64,000 nt of DNA from Enterobacteriaceae bacterium UBA7338. Its GTDB lineage: Bacteria > Pseudomonadota > Gammaproteobacteria > Enterobacterales > Enterobacteriaceae. The notes beneath the pieces are model-generated. The model made no database searches, was not told where the DNA came from, and was given only the letters and a program-made list of their open reading frames with translations. Positions 8,730 through 17,705 of the stretch are shown here, piece by piece. The first letter of the stretch is position 1; each line of letters opens with the position of its first letter. The translations under genes were made by a program, and so were the position numbers. The DNA lies in the NCBI GenBank assembly GCA_002480085.1, contig DKPJ01000001.1, forward strand, positions 136,259 through 200,258. The letters run 5' to 3'.

Positions 8730-10007
8730 ATGACAACCGTAATGATACCGCCATCTGTGCTCTCCAGTTCACAACGCCGCTGTCATGTACTCCTTATGCT
8801 CGCCCTGCCGGGACAAACGGTGACACCAGATATGCTCGGCAAGCTGAACAACGTGGACGGCACAGTCACCCGGCAAGATATTGCCGACACGGGTCATGAG
8901 ATCCAGCGCTACCATCGGCTGAGCATCGCCGCGCAGCAGGATGGCAGCTACCGCATCGAAGGCACGGCCCTCGACCAGCGTCTCTGTCTCCTCCACTGGC
9001 TCAAGCGCGCCATCCGCCTCTGCCCGAATTTTGTTAGCGCTCACTTTACCCCAGCGTTAAAAAACGCCCTTAAGCAGCAGGGTATCGCCAGAACATTGTA
9101 TGACGATACTAACCTGCACGCCCTGATTAATCTCTGTTCCCGTCGCCTCCAGCGGCAGTTTGAGCAGCGGGACATTCAGTTTCTCCGTCTCTATTTACAG
9201 TATTGCCTGCTTGCACACCAGCTTGGCTTTACGCCAGCGTTTGCACCGCTGCAGCAGGCCTGGGCCGAGGCGCGGGCAGAGCACCTTGTCGCCCAGGAGA
9301 TTATTCGCCACTGGCAGCGCCGGGTCGTTCCTGTCCCCCATATCAGCGAGCATCTCTTCCTGACGGTGCTGTTTATGCTGCTACGCACGCCGGACCCTAT
9401 TCGCGACAGCCACCAGCAGGATACCCGACTGCGGGAGGCCATCCGTCGGACTATTGAGCGCTTTCGCACCCTCTCCGGGATGGACTTTAGCGATGAACAG
9501 GGGCTGACCGATCAGCTCTATATTCACCTGGCGCAGGCGCTGAACCGCAGCCTGTTTGGCATCGGAATAGATAATAGCCTGCCGGAGGAGATTACTCTGC
9601 TCTACCCCCGGCTGATGCGTACTACCCGCGAGGCACTGACCTGTCTTGAAGAGGAGTACAACCTCTGCTTTACCCATGAGGAGGCGGGGCTGGTGGCGGT
9701 GATCTTTGGCGCGTGGCTGATGCAGGAGAGCGATCTCCATGAGAAGCAGGTGGTTCTGCTGACCGACGACGCCCCCGAGCGGGAGCGGGCCATTGAGGAG
9801 CAGCTGCGCGAGCTGACGCTGCTGCCGCTGAATATCAAGTATCTGCCCCTCGCCACCTTCCAGCAGGAGGGTGCTCCGCGTGAGGCAGCCCTGATTGTAA
9901 CGCCTTATGCGACGCCGCTGCCGCTCTTCTCTGCCCCGCTGATCCACGCGGTGATAACCCTGAGCGAGCAGCAGCAGCGACATATTCGCGACATGCTGGA
10001 GTCTTAG
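8730..10007 (+). CDS. csiE: CsiE, stationary-phase-inducible PRD-domain protein
   Basis: 425-residue protein matching E. coli CsiE in length and sequence along its whole extent. It has an N-terminal helical/HTH-like region and a PRD-like domain (RDSHQQDTRLREAIRRTIERF ... GLTDQLYIHLAQALNRSLFGI), suggesting a BglG/LicR-type antiterminator or regulator ancestry, but no proven target. In E. coli it is sigmaS- and cAMP-CRP-dependent. An alternative ATG lies 12 bases downstream. The 3' end overlaps hcaT tail to tail by 4 bases. Confidence 0.92.
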   Translation: MTTVMIPPSVLSSSQRRCHVLLMLALPGQTVTPDMLGKLNNVDGTVTRQDIADTGHEIQRYHRLSIAAQQDGSYRIEGTALDQRLCLLHWLKRAIRLCPNFVSAHFTPALKNALKQQGIARTLYDDTNLHALINLCSRRLQRQFEQRDIQFLRLYLQYCLLAHQLGFTPAFAPLQQAWAEARAEHLVAQEIIRHWQRRVVPVPHISEHLFLTVLFMLLRTPDPIRDSHQQDTRLREAIRRTIERFRTLSGMDFSDEQGLTDQLYIHLAQALNRSLFGIGIDNSLPEEITLLYPRLMRTTREALTCLEEEYNLCFTHEEAGLVAVIFGAWLMQESDLHEKQVVLLTDDAPERERAIEEQLRELTLLPLNIKYLPLATFQQEGAPREAALIVTPYATPLPLFSAPLIHAVITLSEQQQRHIRDMLES

Positions 10008-11143
10008 GCACTGGCGGCAACGCCGGGCCGGACGAAGATGGCGGGCAGCGCCACCAGCGCCATCACCCAGAATACGCCCTGATGCAGATGCTGGAACAGG
10101 AAGCCGGCAAAGATGGTCATCACCGCAATGCTGCCGCCCATCGCTACCGCCGAGTAGACCGCCTGCAGTCGGATCACCTCGCTCCCCTGGCGGGCAGCAA
10201 TGTAGCGCATCGCCGCCAGGTGGCAGACGGTGAAGGTCCCGCAGTGCAGCACCTGTACCACCAGCAGCCACGGCAGCGCCGTGGTCCAGCCCATCAACGC
10301 CCAGCGCACTACGCCGCATACCGCCGAGAGCAGGAGCAGATCGCGGGCGCTCCAGCGGCGGAACAGCCGATTGCTGAGGGCGAAGATAATGACTTCCGCG
10401 ACGACGCCCAGCGACCAGAGATAGCCCACCGTTGAGGCGGAGTAGCCCGCCTCCTGCCAGTAGATGGCGCTGAAGCCGTAGTAGGCCGCGTGCGCCCCCT
10501 GCAGCAGCGAGACGCAGGCAAGAAAGCGTCCGTTCTGACGGATCAGCCCACGCCACGCAGGCCAGCCCGCGGTGGCCTGCGCCCGGCTCTCCCCGAGGGG
10601 CATCACCGACGGGCGCAGCAGCATCCCGAGCAGCATGGAGATAACCCCCAGGGTGAGCATCGCCAGGATTGCCCGGTAGTCGAAGAGGCTGACCAGCTTG
10701 CCGGTGAGCGCCGAGCCAATTACAAAAGCCACCGAGCCCCACAGGCGCACCCGACCATAGTCCATGACGATCTGCTTTTGCCAGGTGTTGGCCAGCGCGT
10801 CGGTGAGCGGTACCAGCGGCGAGAAGAAGAGGTTAAAGCCGATGATAATGACCATCAGCCAGCCAACGTGATTTCCGGCCCAGAAGGCCAGCGCAAACAG
10901 CAGCGTCAGCAGAGCCAGCACGCGCAGGGCGAATACCAGCCGGGAGGGATCGGTGACGCGGGGGGCGATGATCAGGCTGCCGAGAAAGCGCGCCACCAGC
11001 CCGGCCCCCAGCAGCAGGCCAATGGTCTCGGGCGTCAGGCCGGTGCCCTTTAGCCAGACGCTCCAGAAAGGTAAAAAGATGCCGTAGCTGAAAAAGTAGG
11101 TAAAGTAGCTCAGCGCCAGCCAGCGCGTGGAATGCAAAACCAT
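10004..11143 (-). CDS. hcaT: HcaT-like MFS transporter
   Basis: Twelve-helix major facilitator protein of 379 residues, the length of E. coli HcaT (putative 3-phenylpropionate permease). The ATG at 11143 with GGGAGGGAG just upstream was chosen over an in-frame start 66 bases further up. The N-terminus is MVLHSTRWLALSYFTYFFSYG; a GRVRLWGSVAFVIG segment sits in the central loop region. The hca dioxygenase genes that give the E. coli protein its name are not present in the window, so the substrate here is uncertain. Confidence 0.88.
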   Translation of the reverse strand: MVLHSTRWLALSYFTYFFSYGIFLPFWSVWLKGTGLTPETIGLLLGAGLVARFLGSLIIAPRVTDPSRLVFALRVLALLTLLFALAFWAGNHVGWLMVIIIGFNLFFSPLVPLTDALANTWQKQIVMDYGRVRLWGSVAFVIGSALTGKLVSLFDYRAILAMLTLGVISMLLGMLLRPSVMPLGESRAQATAGWPAWRGLIRQNGRFLACVSLLQGAHAAYYGFSAIYWQEAGYSASTVGYLWSLGVVAEVIIFALSNRLFRRWSARDLLLLSAVCGVVRWALMGWTTALPWLLVVQVLHCGTFTVCHLAAMRYIAARQGSEVIRLQAVYSAVAMGGSIAVMTIFAGFLFQHLHQGVFWVMALVALPAIFVRPGVAASA

Positions 11144-11519
11144 GACTCCCTCCCGTTTTGGAGGCGTTAGTCTGGCGTTAAAAGCGGGCAGGTGCAATTT
11201 GCTTGTCACGGTTCAGCTCACATATCTGCAACTTGATGAGTTATAAAAAGGGGCAGAACAGCGAGAACCCACTCCTGACCTAAGTCGAATGATAAGAAAT
11301 TGTTAAATTTTAGTTATAAAAAGATAAATGATTAACATAAATAACCACTAGTAACGCAGTGATATTATTGTAATTTAACTGTATATTAACATTAATTTAT
11401 CCATTAATTTACATAAATGGGCATCGGTCACATTTAAAAATTCTGCGATACGTTTCCCCTTCCCTTCATTGCTAATCTTCTCTCCGTGACATGCCTCGGC
11501 CCCTACAAAAGGTATAACT
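11144..11519. other. AT-rich 376-base intergenic region before the sugar operon
   Basis: No credible gene. It must hold the promoters of hcaT (minus) and of the sugar operon (plus). Two copies of AGTTATAAAAAG lie at 11239-11250 and 11312-11323 (73 bp apart), and CATTAATTTA is tandemly repeated at 11390 and 11402. I see no convincing CRP site or assignable operator, and no divergent regulator gene. Confidence 0.6.
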
Positions 11520-12503
11520 ATGAAATTCAAACTCGCATTACTCAGCGCAGCTCTGGTTTCTGCATGCATGGTGTCCGGTACCTCGGTTGCAGCGGAGAAA
11601 TATGAAATTGCCGTGGTCGCGAAGGTGACCGGCATTCCGTGGTTTAACCGTATGGAAACCGGCGTCAACGAGGCAGCGAAAAAGCTCGACGTGAACGCCT
11701 ACCAGACCGGTCCCTCTACGCCGGACCCGGCTCAGCAGGTGAAGGTGATTGAGGATCTGATCGCCAAAAACGTTAACGCCATCATTGTGGTGCCAAACGA
11801 CGCTAAGGTGCTGGAGCCGGTGCTGAAAAAAGCGCGCGATAAGGGCATCGTGGTGCTGACCCATGAGTCGCCGGACCAGCAGATTGGCCAGTGGGATATT
11901 GAAACCATCGACAGCGAGAAGTATGCCCAGGCCAACGTTGACGAGCTGGCGAAAGATATGGGCGGCAAAGGCGGCTATGCCATCTACGTTGGCTCCCTGA
12001 CGGTACCGCTGCATAACGCCTGGGCCGATTACGCCATTAAATATCAGAAAGAGAAGTACCCGGAGATGTTTGAGGTGACCTCGCGCCTGCCGGTGGCGGA
12101 GAGCATCGATAAGTCCTACTCCACCACGCTGGATCTGATGAAGACCTATCCGCAGATGAAAGGGGTGATCGGCTTCGGCTCCCTCGGCCCTATCGGTGCT
12201 GGTCAGGCGGTGCAGAAGAAACGGGCAAAAGAGAAAGTGGCGGTGGTGGGTATCGCGATGCCAGCCCAGGCGGCACCTTACCTGATGCGCGGCGATATCA
12301 AAAAAGCGCTGCTGTGGGATCCGAAAGATGCGGGCTATGCGCTGGTGACCGTGGCCGACCAGCTGCTGAAGGGTAAAGAAGTGACGTCCGATCTGACCAT
12401 TGATGGTTTAGGGAAAGCCGACGTTGACATGGAGAAGAAGGTGATCCGCTTTAACAAGATCCTCGAAGTCACCAAAGATAACGCACAGTCGCTCGGTTTC
12501 TAA
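11520..12503 (+). CDS. Periplasmic sugar-binding protein of a CUT2-type ABC importer
   Basis: 327-residue type I periplasmic binding protein (Peripla_BP_4 / LsrB-RhaS-like): signal peptide to about residue 25, then KYEIAVVAKVTGIPWFNRMETGVNEAA and the hinge-region DLIAKNVNAIIVVPND. It captures a sugar for the importer encoded next. It is not the orthologue of E. coli YphF, which has a different sequence. The signal sequence also contains VSAC at 13-16, which could act as a lipobox. First gene of a six-gene operon; two hairpins separate it from the ATPase, as often seen after highly expressed binding proteins. Confidence 0.88.
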   Translation: MKFKLALLSAALVSACMVSGTSVAAEKYEIAVVAKVTGIPWFNRMETGVNEAAKKLDVNAYQTGPSTPDPAQQVKVIEDLIAKNVNAIIVVPNDAKVLEPVLKKARDKGIVVLTHESPDQQIGQWDIETIDSEKYAQANVDELAKDMGGKGGYAIYVGSLTVPLHNAWADYAIKYQKEKYPEMFEVTSRLPVAESIDKSYSTTLDLMKTYPQMKGVIGFGSLGPIGAGQAVQKKRAKEKVAVVGIAMPAQAAPYLMRGDIKKALLWDPKDAGYALVTVADQLLKGKEVTSDLTIDGLGKADVDMEKKVIRFNKILEVTKDNAQSLGF

Positions 12504-12532
12504 GGCTCTCCGCCTACACCAGGGAACCTCAA

Positions 12533-12592
12533 CGCCGGCCGTCTGGCCGGCACACTCGTACAGAATGACTTAAGCGCCCGAACGGGCGCTCG
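12533..12592 (+). promoter_or_regulatory. Two GC-rich hairpins between binding-protein and ATPase genes
   Basis: GCCGGCC-gtct-GGCCGGC at about 12535-12552 and GCGCCCG-aa-CGGGCGC at about 12574-12589, with no U-run. Consistent with 3' protection of the binding-protein mRNA segment and lower downstream expression. The second stem ends just before the ATPase ribosome site (AGGGG, 12594-12598). Confidence 0.65.
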
Positions 12593-12606
12593 CAGGGGTA
12601 TTGTCC

Positions 12607-14115
12607 ATGGCCGACACCACCGCATTTATCACTCTTGAGAATATCAGCAAGCAATTCCCGGGCGTGCTGGCGCTGGATAACGTGAACCTGACGCTTAAAA
12701 AAGGTGAAGTTCACTGTCTGGCCGGGCAGAACGGCTGCGGTAAGAGCACCATTATTAAAGTGATCTCCGGCGTCTATCACCCGGAAAAAGGGGCGCAGAT
12801 CCAGCTCGACGGCAAGCTGTTCCACCACCTGACGCCGCAGCTCTCCGCCCACTACGGCATTCAGGTTATCTACCAGGATCTTTCCCTGTTTCCCAACTTC
12901 AGCGTGGCCGAGAACATTGCCGTTAACCGCTATCTGCCAGGGGGCGACGTCTGGGTACGCCGGGGCGCAATGCGCAAGCAGGCGCTGGCCGCGATGCAGC
13001 GCATCGGCGTGCGTATCGATCCGGACAAAAAGGTGGAGAAGCTCTCCATTGCCGACCGCCAGCTGGTAGCAATTTGCCGCGCTATCGCCGCCGACGCCCG
13101 GCTGGTGATTATGGATGAGCCAACCGCCTCCCTCACCCGTCAGGAGGTAAACGGCCTGCTGCGGGTGGTCAACGAACTGAAGGCCGCCGGGATCTGCGTG
13201 GTCTTCGTCAGCCACCGTCTCGACGAAGTGATGGAGGTGGCGGACCGCATCAGCGTCATGCGCGACGGCAAGCTGGTGGGCACCTACCCGGCAAGCCAGC
13301 TCGACAGCCACGAGCTGGCGTTCCTGATGACCGGCCAACGTTTCCACTACAGCCCGCTGCCGGAAAAACCGTCTGCCGATCAGGAGCCGATGCTGGAGCT
13401 GCGTAACTTAAGCCGTCGGGGTAAATACCAGAACATCAACCTGTCGCTGCGCAGCGGCGAGATTGTCTCTATCGTCGGCCTGCTGGGCGCCGGGCGAACC
13501 GAGCTGTGTCTGAGCCTGTTCGGCATGACCCACCCGGAGAGCGGAGAGATGCGCATCAACGGCAAGCCGGTCACCCTGCGCAATAACCATGACGCCATTA
13601 AGCACGGGATCGGCTACGTCTCTGAGGATCGCCTGACCCAGGGGCTGATCATGGAGCAGTCGATCTACGACAACACCATCGTCACCGTGTACGACAAGCT
13701 GCATACCCGTAGCGGCATGCTGGATCACGGTAAGGCGAAAAAACTGGTGGCCGATCTGATCCGTAACCTGAATATCAAAGTCTCCGATCCGCACCTGCCG
13801 GTGAAAACCCTCTCCGGCGGCAACGCCCAGCGGATCGCCATCGCGAAATGGGTGGCGACCGATCCGCGCATCCTGATCCTCGACTCGCCCACCGTCGGGG
13901 TGGATATCGCCAATAAAGAGGGGATCTACCAGATCGCCCGCGATCTGGCGGAACAGGGGATGGCGGTGCTGATGATCTGCGATGAGATCCCGGAAGCCTA
14001 TTACAACAGCCACCGCGTGCTGGTCATGCGCCGCGGCAAGCTGGTCGCGGAGTTTAATCCGCATCGCTGTACTGAACAGGAGATTGCTGAAGTGGTCGAG
14101 GTGATCCATGAATAA
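12607..14115 (+). CDS. Sugar ABC importer ATPase with two nucleotide-binding domains (RbsA/LsrA type)
   Basis: 502 residues with two fused ABC domains. Domain 1 has Walker A GQNGCGKSTI, a signature-like LSIADRQ and Walker B LVIMDEPTAS. Domain 2 has a degenerate P-loop GLLGAGRTE, an intact signature LSGGNAQR and Walker B ILILDSPTVGVD. This pattern, with one weakened site, is normal for CUT2 ATPases. The ATG at 12607 is 8 bases after AGGGG and is preferred to a TTG two codons upstream. The stop overlaps the first permease start by 8 bases. Confidence 0.93.
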   Translation: MADTTAFITLENISKQFPGVLALDNVNLTLKKGEVHCLAGQNGCGKSTIIKVISGVYHPEKGAQIQLDGKLFHHLTPQLSAHYGIQVIYQDLSLFPNFSVAENIAVNRYLPGGDVWVRRGAMRKQALAAMQRIGVRIDPDKKVEKLSIADRQLVAICRAIAADARLVIMDEPTASLTRQEVNGLLRVVNELKAAGICVVFVSHRLDEVMEVADRISVMRDGKLVGTYPASQLDSHELAFLMTGQRFHYSPLPEKPSADQEPMLELRNLSRRGKYQNINLSLRSGEIVSIVGLLGAGRTELCLSLFGMTHPESGEMRINGKPVTLRNNHDAIKHGIGYVSEDRLTQGLIMEQSIYDNTIVTVYDKLHTRSGMLDHGKAKKLVADLIRNLNIKVSDPHLPVKTLSGGNAQRIAIAKWVATDPRILILDSPTVGVDIANKEGIYQIARDLAEQGMAVLMICDEIPEAYYNSHRVLVMRRGKLVAEFNPHRCTEQEIAEVVEVIHE

Positions 14116-15094
14116 CAGACTTTCCCGCCTGGTCGGGCAACATGAGTTCTGGCTTGGGCTACTGGTGGTGGCGCTGGCCGTCGGCCTGAGCGTCAGCACC
14201 GACGAGTTTTTCTCGCTGGGCAACCTGACGGATGTCGCCACCAGCTACGCCATTCTCGGGATCCTCGCCTGCGGCCTGTTCGTGGTGCTGATCTCCGGCG
14301 GGATCGATATTTCTTTCCCGGCGATGACCGCCATTGCCCAGTATGCGATGGCAAGCTGGGTCATTGCCCACGGCGGCAACTTCGCCCTGGCGCTGGTGCT
14401 CGCTATGGTCGTCGGGCTGCTGCTCGGGCTGATCAACGGTTTCCTGGTCTACTGGCTGCGGGTTCCGGCGATCATCATCACCATCGCCACGCTCAACGTC
14501 TACTACGGCCTGCTGGTGTACGCCACTAAAGGGACCTGGCTGTACGGCTTCCCGGACTGGTTTATGAACGGCATCAACTGGCTGTCGTTCACCGCCGCCG
14601 ACGGCTATGACTACGGCCTTACCCTGCCCCTGCTCTGCCTGGCCGCGGTCATTATCTTCACCGCCGTGCTGATGAACTTTACCCGCCTCGGCCGCCAGAT
14701 TTACGCCATGGGCGGCAACCGCGATGCCGCTTCGCGTCTGGGGCTGAACCTGCTCAAGCTGCACTTCTACGTCTACGGCTACATGGGCGTTCTCGCCGGG
14801 ATTGCCGCCGTGGTACAGGCGCAGATCACCCAGTCCGTTGCCCCCAACTCGCTGCTCGGTTACGAGCTGACGGTGCTGGCGGCGGTGGTGCTGGGCGGGA
14901 CCAGCATGAGCGGCGGACGCGGCACCTTAACCGGCACGCTGCTTGGGGTCGTCCTGCTGGCCTTTTTGCAGAACGGCCTGACGCTGCTGAGCGTCTCCTC
15001 TTACTGGCACACCGTATTCAGCGGCGTCATTATCCTGGTCAGCATCAGCGCCACGGCCTGGAATGAAAAACGCAAACTCGCAAGGGAGCTTTGA
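14108..15094 (+). CDS. Sugar ABC importer permease 1 (RbsC family)
   Basis: 328-residue inner-membrane protein with about 8-10 hydrophobic helices and the BPD_transp_2 (RbsC/LsrC) signature ELTVLAAVVLGGTSMSGGRGT, the cytoplasmic loop facing the ATPase. It starts inside the ATPase 3' end and is followed by a second, different permease, so the channel is probably a heterodimer as in the Lsr system. Confidence 0.92.
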   Translation: MNNRLSRLVGQHEFWLGLLVVALAVGLSVSTDEFFSLGNLTDVATSYAILGILACGLFVVLISGGIDISFPAMTAIAQYAMASWVIAHGGNFALALVLAMVVGLLLGLINGFLVYWLRVPAIIITIATLNVYYGLLVYATKGTWLYGFPDWFMNGINWLSFTAADGYDYGLTLPLLCLAAVIIFTAVLMNFTRLGRQIYAMGGNRDAASRLGLNLLKLHFYVYGYMGVLAGIAAVVQAQITQSVAPNSLLGYELTVLAAVVLGGTSMSGGRGTLTGTLLGVVLLAFLQNGLTLLSVSSYWHTVFSGVIILVSISATAWNEKRKLAREL

Positions 15095-15095
15095 G

Positions 15096-16049
15096 ATGAA
15101 AGCAATCGCACGACTCTTACCCGGTGATGCCATCATCCGCCTGCAGTGCGTGATTATTATCGTCGTCGCCGTGGTCTTCTCGGCGCTGCTCGGCAGCCGC
15201 TTCTTCAGCGCCGCTAACTTCCAGTCCATCAGCTCCCAGCTGCCGATCCTGGGCATGCTGGCGCTGGGGATGGGCATCACCATGCTCACCGGTGGCATCA
15301 ACCTGTCGATTATCGCCGGAGCCAACGCCTGCTCGCTGGTAATGGCGGCGGTGATCGTCAGCCATCCGGACAATCCGCTGTTCCTGGCGCTGGCCCTGCT
15401 GGCCGGGGCGGCGGTCGCGGTAGCGATCGGCACGCTAAACGGGGCGCTGATCGCCTGGGTGGGGGTATCACCAATCCTCGCCACGCTAGGCACCATGACG
15501 CTGATCTCCGGTCTCAATATCCTGCTCTCTAACGGGACGGTGATCTCCGGCTTTCCGGCGGCGATCCAGTTCCTGGGTAATGCCACCGTGGTCGGCATCC
15601 CCGTGGCGCTGCTGCTCTTCTTATTGGTGGCGGTGCTGCTGTGGGTGCTGCTGGAGCACACTACCCTTGGGCGCAGCCTCTACCTGGTTGGATCCAACGA
15701 GCAGGCTACGCGCTACAGCGGCGTGAACACCGTCCGCGTGCAGATTGCGGTATATGTCATCTCCGCCCTGCTCGGCTGGGCCGCCGCCATTTTGATGATG
15801 GCAAAATTCAACTCGGCGAAGGCGGGCTACGGCGAGTCCTATCTTCTAGTGACCATTCTTGCGTCGGTGCTCGGCGGCATCAACCCCGACGGCGGATTTG
15901 GCCGCATCGTCGGCCTGGTGCTGGCCCTCGTCGTGCTGCAGATGCTGGAAAGCGGCTTTAACCTGCTGGGGATCAGCAGCTATCTGACGATGGCGCTGTG
16001 GGGTGCCGTGCTGATCCTCTTTATCGCATTACAGAATCGTAAAGCCTGA
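15096..16049 (+). CDS. Sugar ABC importer permease 2 (RbsC family)
   Basis: 317 residues, same BPD_transp_2 family as the preceding gene but clearly divergent, with ESYLLVTILASVLGGINPDGG as the coupling-loop motif. The ATG at 15096, one base after the previous stop, has AAGGGAG upstream and is preferred over an in-frame ATG at 15063 lying within permease 1. Confidence 0.92.
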   Translation: MKAIARLLPGDAIIRLQCVIIIVVAVVFSALLGSRFFSAANFQSISSQLPILGMLALGMGITMLTGGINLSIIAGANACSLVMAAVIVSHPDNPLFLALALLAGAAVAVAIGTLNGALIAWVGVSPILATLGTMTLISGLNILLSNGTVISGFPAAIQFLGNATVVGIPVALLLFLLVAVLLWVLLEHTTLGRSLYLVGSNEQATRYSGVNTVRVQIAVYVISALLGWAAAILMMAKFNSAKAGYGESYLLVTILASVLGGINPDGGFGRIVGLVLALVVLQMLESGFNLLGISSYLTMALWGAVLILFIALQNRKA

Positions 16050-16067
16050 TTTCAGGAGAGACAAATT

Positions 16068-17705
16068 ATGGCGAGTTACTTCATTGGTGTGGATGTAGGG
16101 ACAGGGAGCGCCCGGGCGGGCGTGTTTGATCTTAACGGCAGAATGGTCAGCCAGGCCAGCCGGGCCATTGAAATGTATCGTCCGCAGGCTGATTTCGTTG
16201 AGCAGTCCTCCGACAATATCTGGCAGATGGTGTGCAACGCGGTACGCGACGCGGTCAACCAGGCGGATATCAATCCCATTCAGGTGAAAGGGCTGGGTTT
16301 CGACGCGACCTGCTCGCTGGTGGTGCTGGACAAAGAGGGCAAGCCGCTGACCATCAGCCCCTCCGGGCGCAGCGAGCAGAACATTATCGTCTGGATGGAT
16401 CACCGCGCCATTACCCAGGCCGATCGTATCAATGCCCTGCACCACCGGGTGCTGGACTACGTCGGCGGGATCATCTCCCCGGAGATGCAGACTCCGAAGC
16501 TGCTGTGGCTGAAGCAGCACATGCCGAACACCTGGGCCAACGCGGGCTACTATTTTGACCTGCCGGATTTCCTCACCTGGCGCGCAACGGATGACGATAC
16601 GCGTTCGCTCTGCTCCACCGTCTGCAAATGGACCTATATGGGCCATGAGGATAAGTGGGACGGGAGCTACTTCCGCCAGATTGGGCTGGAGGATCTCCTC
16701 GAGCACGACGCGGAGAAAATTGGCCGCTACGTTAAAACCATGGGCGAGCCGCTCGGTCACGGCCTGACGCAGCGCGCCGCCAGCGAGATGGGACTGATCC
16801 CTGGCACGGCGGTAAGCGTATCGATTATCGATGCCCACGCGGGCACCCTCGGCACTTTGGGAGCCAGCGGCGTCTCTGGCGAAGTGGCCGATTTCGATCG
16901 CCGCGTCGCGCTGATTGGTGGCACCTCGACGGGCCATATGGCGATCTCTCAGCAGCCGCGTTTTATCGGCGGCGTCTGGGGACCGTACTACTCGGCGGTG
17001 CTGCCGGACTACTGGCTTAACGAGGGCGGGCAGTCGGCGACCGGGGCGCTGATCGACCATATTATTCAGTCCCACCCCTGCTATGAGACCCTGCTGGCGC
17101 AGGCGAAAACCCAGGGGCAGACCATCTATGAAGTGCTTAACGCCCTGCTGCGCAAGATGGCCGGTGAGCCGGAGAATATCGCTTTTCTGACCCGCGATAT
17201 CCACATCCTGCCCTACTTCCACGGCAACCGCTCACCGCGGGCCAATCCGACGTTAACCGGCGTGATTAGCGGCCTGAAGCTCTCCCGCACGCCGGAGGAT
17301 ATGGCTCTGCAATATCTGGCGACCATCCAGGCGATAGCCCTCGGTACCCGGCATATTATTGAGACCATGAACCAAACTGGCTACACCATCGATACCATTA
17401 TGGCCAGCGGCGGCGGCACCAAGAACCCGATCTTTGTGCAGGAGCACGCTAACGCCACCGGCTGCGCCATGCTGCTGCCGGAGGAGAGCGAAGCGATGCT
17501 GCTCGGCGGCGCGATGATGGGCACGCTTGCGGCGGGCGTTTTTGAGACCTTCCCGGAGGCGATGTCGGCAATGAGCCGGATCGGTAAGACCGTGACGCCG
17601 CAGACCAATAAGATCAAGCAGTACTATGACCGCAAGTACAAGGTGTTCCACGCGATGTATGAGGATCACATGAAGTACCGTCAGCTGATGCAGGAGGGCG
17701 CATGA
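16068..17705 (+). CDS. FGGY-family pentulose kinase, probable D-ribulokinase type
   Basis: 545 residues. It shows the two-lobed FGGY kinase fold: phosphate-binding loop YFIGVDVGTGSARAGVFD at the N-terminus, an IIVWMDHRA segment, IDAHAGTLGTLG with the probable catalytic aspartate, and the adenosine region IMASGGGTKNPIFVQEHAN. Length and motifs resemble the FGGY 5-carbon sugar kinases related to human FGGY and yeast D-ribulokinase, rather than XylB or AraB. It would phosphorylate the sugar brought in by the upstream importer. CAGGAGAG precedes the start. Stop overlaps the SIS gene start (ATGA). Exact substrate is inferred. Confidence 0.85.
   Translation: MASYFIGVDVGTGSARAGVFDLNGRMVSQASRAIEMYRPQADFVEQSSDNIWQMVCNAVRDAVNQADINPIQVKGLGFDATCSLVVLDKEGKPLTISPSGRSEQNIIVWMDHRAITQADRINALHHRVLDYVGGIISPEMQTPKLLWLKQHMPNTWANAGYYFDLPDFLTWRATDDDTRSLCSTVCKWTYMGHEDKWDGSYFRQIGLEDLLEHDAEKIGRYVKTMGEPLGHGLTQRAASEMGLIPGTAVSVSIIDAHAGTLGTLGASGVSGEVADFDRRVALIGGTSTGHMAISQQPRFIGGVWGPYYSAVLPDYWLNEGGQSATGALIDHIIQSHPCYETLLAQAKTQGQTIYEVLNALLRKMAGEPENIAFLTRDIHILPYFHGNRSPRANPTLTGVISGLKLSRTPEDMALQYLATIQAIALGTRHIIETMNQTGYTIDTIMASGGGTKNPIFVQEHANATGCAMLLPEESEAMLLGGAMMGTLAAGVFETFPEAMSAMSRIGKTVTPQTNKIKQYYDRKYKVFHAMYEDHMKYRQLMQEGA

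Noticed and set aside
11520..15094. yphDEF or lsr operon
   Set aside because: The binding protein differs from YphF and from LsrB, there are two permeases plus a FGGY kinase of pentulose type and a SIS protein, and lsr genes F, G, K, R are absent.
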